Below, in pieces: positions 44,630 to 64,000 of a stretch of DNA of 64,000 nucleotides; the first letter of the stretch is position 1; each line of letters opens with the position of its first letter. The notes below the pieces were generated by a model that was not told the origin of the DNA, did no database searches, and saw nothing but the letters and a program-made list of their open reading frames with translations. The position numbers and the translations under genes were made by a program. This DNA is from Dallia pectoralis (lineage: Eukaryota > Chordata > Actinopteri > Esociformes > Umbridae): contig CM055760.1 of assembly GCA_029465975.1 (NCBI GenBank), forward strand, positions 9,112,580 to 9,176,579. Reading direction: 5' to 3'.

Positions 44630-47600
44630 ATGCAGGAGACGAGGAACGGGTTGACCCACTTCACACCACCTGTGAGCAGAGACAGGATCATATCGAAGTT
44701 CCCTAAGGTAACTGACCTGCGCACACTAGCCTAGAACAAGCAACACGCTGGCCATAGTTAATTAGTATTAATTATTAAGTCCTATGGGGCTTACAGTATG
44801 TGAACATGTTTACAGGCTTGAACTGTAATACACTGTAGTAAAATACATTAAAATATATTGTGATCAACTGCGATATTGAGAAGTATAAGTCTGTAAGGTG
44901 TTCTATTTGTAATTGTTGATGTCATTGGCCTCCCCCTTGATTGAGAAATAATAATACTGTAGTCTCCTCTTCACCTAATTTAGCACCTTGTTTTGTGTAT
45001 TGTGCTAATCTCTGCATAAGCTTTTTTCAGATGACGAAATTCCTATCCAATAACAGTCACACTTATTTCCAGATATAGTCTAAATTATTAGACTACACTT
45101 CAGGGACATACACATTTTCATTCTTAGTTTGTCTTTAGGACTTTTGAAGAGTATATGCAGTTTTTCTTTGGTGGACATTTCAGGGGAGTAGTGCCAGAAA
45201 ACTTGAACAACAAAACGTTGTAGTCAGCTGGTATTATAAAGACATATTTAAAAATGCTCCTGATATGTAACAAAAAAAATCGAATTAGTGCCATTGTTGT
45301 CACTACTGATACAATACATTGACATACATTTCTGTCATCCTAAAAGGATGTACTGTAACTGTACGTTAACATACTTGTGTTCAGTGCTACCTCCCACAGG
45401 CCTGTCTACAGATGAAGAATGAGTGGGATGACCTGGCCAAGTCTGCTTGTAGAGACAGAACTGACAGGCATCATGGGTGAGTTGCCTGGTTACATTCATG
45501 TATTGATTAAAGACTGTGACTGACTCTTCCATCGATTCCTACCGGTAGTATCCAGAAATAGCAATCGTGTTGTTTTGCGGTTCAATGTTTCGTTTTCAAA
45601 ATGGCCGATTTCAGATTGAAGATGTCCAAAGCAGTGGTTGTTGGTGACCATAACGTGGGCAAGACCTGCCTTATAAAACGGTAAATTATTCTCCTTGCAA
45701 CTATGCAGCTGATAAATTGTCGTTCTTTTAAGAGGTAAACAGCCTCCTGATGCGTTTGTATATTTTATTCTGCACTTTCAGGTTTTGCACGGATCTATTT
45801 GACAGAGACTACAAGGCCACCATAGGAGTAGATTTCGAGATTGAGAGATTTGAGCTTTTGGGAGTTCCATTTTCCCTTCAGATGTGAGTGAGACTCGTGC
45901 TCTTGTGTCGTTATATGGAGTTTTATTTGAGAGAGAGAGACATCCGTCGTTCTTTATTGTACATGTTTTTGTGTTTCCCTTTTTCTGTAGCTGGGACACG
46001 GCCGGTCAGGAAAAATTCAAATGCATTGCCTCGGCATACTACAGAGGAAGTCAGGGTAAGTGCTGCCACCAGTGAAAAGCATTGGTCGACTATAGTATAT
46101 TGACTCAATGGCGGACTTTACTGTTGCTCGATCCAACATTGTGTGTTTTTATTGCAGTGATAATCACAGTTTTTGACATGGCAGACATCAAGACGCTGGA
46201 GAACACACGGTAGGTTTATTTAAAGGGGCACACAAGTTTGTTTGATGATATTGCAAATGACGATATTGCTTGTGATCAGATTTGTGTGTGCATATTGCCA
46301 ACACAGTCACACTGAGTGTTTTCAGGGCTAGGAAGGCCTTGAAAATATATCTTTGTAAATGTAAAGATATGTAAAATGAAAAAAAAAAATGTAGACAAAG
46401 CATACAAATAACAACATCATATTTAAGATAGCTTAACGTTTATTGAAAGATTTATAAAAGCCAGAAGAAGACAAACCTGTTTTGCCTAGATTACAAAGAG
46501 ATCAATGTATATTTTTGTATGTTTTCTGACAGTTTGTTCCAACTCTGCACTGCATAATGACTAGATGATGCTTTGCAGCTTTTGTCCATTCTGAATGGTT
46601 AGCAGACACTTCAGCATTCAGTGATTTTATACTAGAAGCAGTATATTCCAATCTATTATATTATATATATATGTACTGGGAGCCAAGGAGCTTGGATACC
46701 TAAGATGTGGTGTCAACTGGTGTCCAAATATTTTTTTTTGTGGGGGGGCTGTGTGTTGTGACTAGCTCTTGCCAATGGGTAGTAAACACAGTCTGGACAG
46801 TTTGCTTCGCTGCTGTAAATCCAGGTTTCTAAGGAAAACATAATGCCTACACTTTGAAGTACTCTGTCCTTTTTGCAATGTGAATAACTGGTTTCAAGCA
46901 GAGCACTCCTCTGTAGTTGTCTGAGGCATTCTGCGCTCTTTCAGTGCTCTGACGTGAGAGGAGGCCATGGAGGAATGTTGCATTTTTCTCAAGATAAAGT
47001 ATCCCTAAAATAGCTTCAGATTTCTACATTGGAATTTCGATGTGCCAGAGGGAACATATTCTCCAGACTTCTACCTCCATTAAACCTGGTCTGGCAGGGT
47101 ATTTTTAACAAATGCTGTTGTTTTCAAGGAGGAAAAAAGCATACACGTGTTTAAAAATATTTTTCATTATAAAAATAATGAAATATAACCTGCTTTATCA
47201 ATAAGTTGCACGAGTACCTTAATTTCATTGTTTTACCCTTTAGATGTTTATTTTGGATTGTATATATAGAGAAGGCATTTTACAAGTGCATTTTCTGTGC
47301 ATGTTCTCTCTCCGTTTCTCCTCATCAAGATTGTTTTGTAAATAGGCTTGAGATGATGATGTCACATAATAAAATATCTATCTTTCACAGGCAATGGTTA
47401 GAAGATGCCATGAGGGAGAATGAGCCGGGCTCTTTTTCGGTTTTCCTGGTTGGAACCAAGAGTGACCTGCTTGTTAGTGCACTAAATGTTACTGTTGTTA
47501 GCTATAGAATTATATCATAGATATATACATTTTCTGGATTATGGAGGTCAAATCACTATTGTTATACACTTAACATGAACCATTAACATGAACCCAGAAC

Positions 47601-48373
47601 ATCCCATGAATGTTCATACACATAAAAAAAAAGGATTTTAGGATCATGCACAAAACCATTTGTGTTACCGTTTTGGGAACACCTGTGCATCGTTCAGGGA
47701 ATGTCTGCAACTTTTGCGTGCCGGGCAGCTGTTTTGTCTTTTGGTTATTTTCCATTCTTTCTTGTGTGATTGCTTTCTGTCTGTGGCCAAGGCTTCAGAG
47801 GAGCACAAGAGGACGGAAAGAGACGCAATCAAGCTGGCAACTGAAATGAATGCTGAGTTCTGGTCTGTTTCAGCCAAGACAGGTCGGACCAAAGCAACTA
47901 CTACTGTTAATAACTGGAATGCCTTAAACTGTTTTGCTGTATGATTTGGGCTATCCGTCTTAGGGCCATGTGAAATGAATGCTTGGCTGGTCTTGTTACC
48001 ATGACAATACACCTTTGATGATCCGATAATGACACCATACTGTGTGACTGGTTTGTAGGAGAGAATGTGCAGGAGTTTTTCTTCCGGATGGCGGCTCTAG
48101 CTTTTGAAGACACAGTACTGAAAGACATGGAGATGGGCACCACCTCCACCAGAATAGGAGGAGGAGAAAGCATCAGTAAGAAGTGGCTCAAAGATCTGTT
48201 GTGATTTTAGCCTGATAGAGTGTTGAGGTTAAATAAATACAGGTCAAAAACACATTTATACTTTTATGTTTGTACGTCACACCTCTCATTCATGTTGTCT
48301 TGCCCCTTTAGAATCTGACAGAGCTAACCTGGACGAGCCCCAGTCAAAACCAGAAAGAACGAATTGCTGCTGA
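44630..48373 (+). CDS. rab36: Ras-related protein Rab-36, 268 aa, ten coding exons
   Basis: A small GTPase of the RAB34/RAB36 branch, tied in mammals to Golgi and late-endosome positioning through RILP-type effectors. Exons: 44630-44707, 45385-45476, 45615-45680, 45782-45883, 45991-46055, 46158-46209, 47391-47472, 47792-47882, 48059-48175, 48312-48373; phases agree throughout. The start ATG (A at -3) gives an N terminus with LTHFTPPVSRDRIISKFPK, matching the Rab36 extension before the G domain. Motifs: P-loop GDHNVGKT, switch I KATIGVDFE, WDTAGQEKF, GTKSD (Thr in place of the usual Asn of NKxD, as in this branch), SAKTGEN, and a C-terminal Cys-Cys for double prenylation. Exon 8 has a poor donor (GTCGGA). 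Its GNAZ neighbour is the same as in human. Confidence 0.95.
44708..45384. other. RAB36 intron 1; nothing else seen
   Basis: AT-rich sequence between donor AAG/GTAACT and acceptor TGTGTTCAG/TGCTAC. The acceptor was chosen because the extra codons CYLPQ before ACLQMK align with the Rab36 WYTPEACLQ segment; the CAG 15 bases downstream would drop them. Confidence 0.75.
46210..47390. other. RAB36 intron 6; nothing else seen
   Basis: The longest RAB36 intron. AT-rich, with a poly-A run near 46378-46389 and a short TATATATA stretch near 46660. No recognisable repeat family or exon. Confidence 0.6.
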
Positions 48374-48860
48374 GTAAAGAGAAAAGGACACAAAGTCAAG
48401 GGGTCAAGGAGAAGCATACATAGACAGAGGTCATCCTTTGAATGTCAGAGAATAGCCTAAAGGAAGGAAGAAAAGTGAGAAGTGTATGAAGGTGGTGAAC
48501 GAGGGTATTTTGAAAGGGACTGATAGATGGCTTATCTCACTCGTCACTGGCAACAAATTATAAGTGACTCACTGTCTAGGAAGGACACACGTCAACTGCC
48601 TTTTTTTGTATTACTGAATCAAATGATCAAAGCATTTATTCTTATATGGTAATACGTTGTTTATTTTATGCATTGAATTTACAGTATTTTGTGTATAGTT
48701 TAGTAAATGTGTAAGTATTTCATACTAATTTTTATAAGTGTTTTTTGTGGTTTTATGTAGTAAATTATCATGTCGATATGCCGAACTGCTACTGCACAGA
48801 GTCAGACAACTGGTAAATGAAATAACGAATCAAAATAAAGCTTCATGTTTTTGTATAGCG
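48374..48860 (+). other. rab36: RAB36 3' UTR and poly(A) signal
   Basis: AATAAA at 48834-48839 is followed by GCTTCATGTTTTTGTATAG and a T/G-rich tail, a usual cleavage context. The next 800 bases hold no gene. Confidence 0.65.
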
Positions 48861-49674
48861 GTGTATGTTATCATCTCCATGGAGAACCAATTCAATATAA
48901 TCCTTTGCCTTTAATCATCGAATCTCAAGACAGAATGAACAGATTTTTTTTACGGTGGTTGCATAGCATTGTCAGCATTAACTTGCCATCACAGTATTTT
49001 AACAATCTTTTATAGCTTTTCACTAAGGTTGATAATGTATTTCGAAGTGTGTAACCATTGCTAGTGTCAATATAAAAAAATTCTGGACAAGTGCTACTTT
49101 ATTATATTTTATCTAATGCAATGAATTAAATTTCTTCATGCACAAAATAAATAATCTTTTTAACTGAACCACAATCCAGTATCCCACTCATACTTGACAG
49201 AGTTAATTTGGACCTTTCTCTGAATATAGAGCATGTTTGTGCAATCTCTGCACTCCATTTTGTGTTTGGCACCACACAACCCAGTGGAAGTTAACGCTCT
49301 TTGGTTTTTCTAATTATCAGTTTTAGCTGTAATTTCCTTTTGTTCACTGGGTTGTGTGCATCATTATTTGCAGTTTGCAAACATGCATTTCATTCACAAT
49401 CATGCTTCTCTTTATGGGTTGAGCATTTTTGAGAGATTAACTTCTCTTCTTGTCTTCTCTTAAAGTAAAAGTAATAAAGATTACATGTTGCCCAAATATT
49501 GACAAAGATCCATACATAAAGATCAGTTCGAGGTAAAAACGCAATGAAGCCCTATTATTACTTTTCATAAAGTCTGTTGGCCCAATGCTATGGTTTGCCT
49601 GGTTACCAAAAATCCTACTCTTGCCAGTAGCCCCACGCAAACGTGAAAACCGTTCTTTTTGCTAGTCGTCAGGC
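48861..49674. other. RAB36-DEPDC5 intergenic, left of the LINE
   Basis: AT-rich sequence with a few short frames; no exon or named repeat is seen. Confidence 0.5.
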
Positions 49675-49687
49675 AATCACGCAGCAG
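49675..49687. repeat. Left target-site duplication AATCACGCAGCAG
   Basis: A 13-bp direct repeat, identical to 51810-51822 and abutting the LINE on its 5' side. The perfect match implies a recent insertion. Confidence 0.93.
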
Positions 49688-51809
49688 AGGAGAAGATGGT
49701 GGTGGTGTACTTTGATATAGAGAAGGCGTATGATACTATGTGGAGGGAATTGGTGTTAATTAAGTTGAGTGCATTGGGTGTGAAGGGCAGAATGTATAAT
49801 TGGATTCTGGATTTCTTGTTTGACAGGTACATACAGGTGAGGGTTGGGACGATATTGTCAGGGAGGTATGAGGTTGTAAATGGTACCCCACAGGGCAGTG
49901 TGATTAGCCCTGTGTTGTTTACATTAATGATTGATGATGTGTTTAGGGATGTAGGGAGAGGTATGGGTGTAGCACTGTATGCAGACGATGGGGCATTGTG
50001 GAAGAGAGGCAGGAATGAGAAGTTTGTGATGAGGAAGATGCAAGAGGCGGTGGATGTGGTGGAGGACTGGTCCAAGACATGGGGTTTTAGGATGTCGGTG
50101 GTTAAATCGTGTTTCATGGTGTACTCTAGGCGGATGGTGGGTGAGGTTCGGCTATATATGTATGGACAGGAATTAGGAAGGGTGTTAGAGTTTAAGTATT
50201 TGGGGTTGTGGTTTGATGAGAGGCTTACGTGGAGGAAACATGTAGAGTTTATAGAGCAGAAGTGTAGGAAGGTGCTGAATCTGATGAGGGCAGTGGCAGG
50301 TGTAGATTGGGGGCAGATAGGAAGACACTGATGTGTATGTATCAGGCACTGGTTAGATCCACGATGGACTATGGGTGTTTTATTTATGGTGCTGCGGCCA
50401 AGACGGTGCTACAGAGATTGGATAGGGTGCAATCACGAGCACTAAGGCTATGTGTGGGGGCTATCAGGACCACTCCGGTGGTGGTGTTGCAGGTGGACAC
50501 AGGGGAATTGCCATTGAGGTTGAGGAGGGACAAGTTGGCACTGGCGTATTGGGCCAGGTTGAAGGGGTGTGCTAAAAGCCACACTGCGGTTGTGGCAACT
50601 AGGGAGTGTTGGGAGAGGGACAAGGCTAGTCTGAGGATGTATGGGTGGACAATTGGGCAGAAAGTGATAGAGTACGGCTTGGAGGGCATAGAGGTAGGGC
50701 CGGCGATAGCATTAGGGCCTATCCCTCCGTGGATGTTTCCAACGCCAAGTGTGGATGTGGGCATGATGCTGGAGAGGAGGGAGTGGGGAGAGGGGGAGGT
50801 GAGCGTGTTTGTGGAGAGGTATGTCTGCAGACATTTTTATGGGTTTGTAAGGGTGTATACTGATGGGTCTAAGGTAGTGAATGGTGGTAGAGTGGGTGCA
50901 GGAGTGCATGTCCCTGAGTTCAGTGTGAGTGTCAGTCAAAGAGTCACTGATAATGTGTCGGTGTATACAGCAGAGATGGTGGCTGTGATCATTGGGTTGA
51001 GATGGGTGGAGGATGTGGCACCATGCAGGGTGGTGATATGTTCAGACTCAGCAGCAGTGTTGAGTAGTGTAATGGATGGTAGGTCTGATAGGGAGGACAT
51101 ACTGGGTGAAATGATGGGGATATTGCTGAGGTTGGAGAGACAGGGGGTAGTGGTGAGGTTTTGTTGGGTGCCCGCTCATGCTGGAGTGGAGGGTAACGAG
51201 GTGGCTGACCTGGTGGCAAAGAGTGCTGTAAGGAGGACTGAGGTGGATGTCAGGGTGGCGTTGGGGCGCAGGGAGGTTAAGGCGTTGATTCGTGAAGCAG
51301 GGATTGCAGTGTGGGAGAGACAGTGGGGAGAAGGTGGTAAAGGCAGGCACTTCCGGGGTATACATAGGTCAGTGAGGGAGGTTGAGGGCATGATAGGTTG
51401 TAGAAGGGAAGAGGTGGTGTGGAGTAGGTTAAGGTATGGGCACACAGGGTTGAATGGCACATTGAGAGTTGTGGCAAAACATGACACAGGTTTGTGTGAT
51501 AGGTGTGAGGTGGAGGAAACGGTTGAGCATGTGCTGTTTTTCTGTGGGAGGTATGATATGGATAGGGAGGTTATGTATGGTAGTGTTAGGGAGACTAAGA
51601 GGGGTTGGGACTTAGGTGGGGTGCTTGGGGGTGGAAAAGGGAAGGAGGCAGTAATGAAGGCATTATTTCTTTTTCTCAGGAACACGGGGCTCTACAGGAG
51701 AATATAGCAGGAAGGCTGTGACCGGCCTCACACTCCAGTGCGGTAGGTGGCGGTATATGCACCTTAAGTTGGTTGCGATCTGCCATTAAATAAAAAGAAG
51801 AAGAAGAAG
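49688..51809 (+). mobile_element. 5'-truncated non-LTR retrotransposon with RNase H (I/Nimb-like)
   Basis: The element begins inside the reverse transcriptase domain and ends in a GAA repeat tail (51795-51809) after a GTAGGTGGCGGTATATGCAC string seen at the 3' end of fish LINEs of this kind. It is bracketed by a perfect 13-bp target duplication. The endonuclease and everything upstream are absent, as expected from incomplete target-primed reverse transcription. RNase H after the RT, and a CCHC-like motif at the C terminus, point to the I/Nimb group. Base composition (G-rich + strand, few Cs) differs from the flanks. Confidence 0.95.
49696..51707 (+). pseudogene. RT-RNase H reading frame of the LINE, truncated and frameshifted
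   Basis: Frame 49696-50331 carries RT motifs FDIEKAYDTMW, GTPQGSVISP and YADD (49978-49989). The continuation, up to 51707, is in another frame, which overlaps from 50307. The break lies in the G run 50309-50313, where one base appears to have been lost. The downstream frame of about 460 codons has an RNase H domain with VYTDGS, a TAEM glutamate, a CSDSA aspartate and an NEVAD aspartate, then a CxxC-x7-H-x4-C zinc-knuckle-like end. Only one frameshift over 2 kb shows youth. It cannot make an active enzyme as it stands, having no endonuclease and a broken RT. Confidence 0.92.
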
Positions 51810-51822
51810 AATCACGCAGCAG
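51810..51822. repeat. Right target-site duplication AATCACGCAGCAG
   Basis: The second copy of the 13-bp duplication, directly after the GAA tail. A CCAAT-box core in inverse orientation (ATTGG) starts only 9 bases further on. Confidence 0.93.
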
Positions 51823-52202
51823 GTTAGCTGATTGGCTGTCCGCGTCGCCAAGGGCCAATCGCCAACGGTCTTTGTATCCTGTGGGCGGGTACACTCTGTG
51901 TTTTCCAGGAAATAGAAACTTGCTATGAGTTGAAAGCCAAGATATTCTCGCTAATATCTCAATATTTTATATATCAATTTAAATTACGTGTTAATGGGTT
52001 CTATCGGAATGTATTTATCCGAGGCATGCGTGTATTATTTCCTGACGTTGCGTTGCTGGGTTGAGGTAGCTTGCTAACAACGCAAATGTAGCACGACTAC
52101 TACTAGCCCAGCGTTGTAGTGCACTGAGTATAACGGTGTTCTGAAACTTTATTTTTTGACGCTGCATATCCCTTTATATGTCCTTTCTTAAGCATGTTCA
52201 CA
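51823..52202 (+). promoter_or_regulatory. depdc5: Probable DEPDC5 proximal promoter and 5' leader
   Basis: ATTGG at 51831-51835 and CCAAT at 51855-51859 form an inverted NF-Y pair, with a GC box GGGCGGG at 51883-51889. No TATA box is placed. The initiation site and any untranslated exon cannot be fixed. The LINE insertion ends immediately upstream. Confidence 0.5.

Positions 52203-64000
<11,798 letters not shown>

Noticed and set aside
47437..47466. GTKSD instead of NKxD in RAB36 as an inactivating change
   Set aside because: RAB34/RAB36 proteins normally have Ser or Thr at this place; it is a family trait.

Overview
The window is vertebrate chromosomal DNA, most likely from a teleost fish. 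Genes are split by GT-AG introns, three conserved vertebrate proteins can be assembled exon by exon, and the non-coding DNA carries fish-type repeats: Tc1 remnants, a tRNA-derived SINE, an I/Nimb-like LINE with a GAA tail, and long CA, GT, CT and GA microsatellites. The species cannot be fixed from the sequence alone.

Layout, all genes on the + strand. (1) 1-37670: GNAZ, the Gz alpha subunit. A probable non-coding first exon (to 300) is followed by a ~21.8 kb intron, a second exon (22137-23548) with the start codon at 22826, a 12.9 kb intron, and the last exon ending at a stop at 36791. The product is 355 residues. Both introns are crowded with minisatellites (36, 41, 42, 34, 54, 28 and 25 bp periods) and old transposons. 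(2) 37671-44042: intergenic, with a GA tract and an internally deleted Tc1. (3) 44043-48840: RAB36, ten coding exons, 268 residues. (4) 49675-51822: a young 5'-truncated LINE with a 13-bp target-site duplication. (5) 51823-64000: DEPDC5, the GATOR1 subunit, read through 36 exons (about 1252 codons) until the window cuts it in the DEP domain.

The genes do not form one pathway. GNAZ signals below receptors at the plasma membrane, RAB36 is a late-endosome/Golgi Rab, and DEPDC5 restrains mTORC1 on the lysosome. GNAZ-RAB36 adjacency is also found in human (22q11.23); DEPDC5 sits megabases away on the same human arm. RAB36 has a perfect CLEAR/E-box motif upstream, which would place it under TFEB/TFE3, factors controlled by the mTORC1 branch that DEPDC5 regulates. 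That link is inference.

The most unusual content is how the tandem repeats arose. Several were born from identifiable functional sequence: a 60-bp array copies the 3' end of DEPDC5 exon 20 with its splice donor ten times; a 73-bp duplication does the same at exon 23; a 28-bp array of about 50 copies reiterates the pol III A-box half of a tRNA-derived SINE; and a 3.7 kb, 36-bp array splits what looks like one dispersed element and repeats acceptor-like and donor-like strings in the sense direction of GNAZ intron 1.
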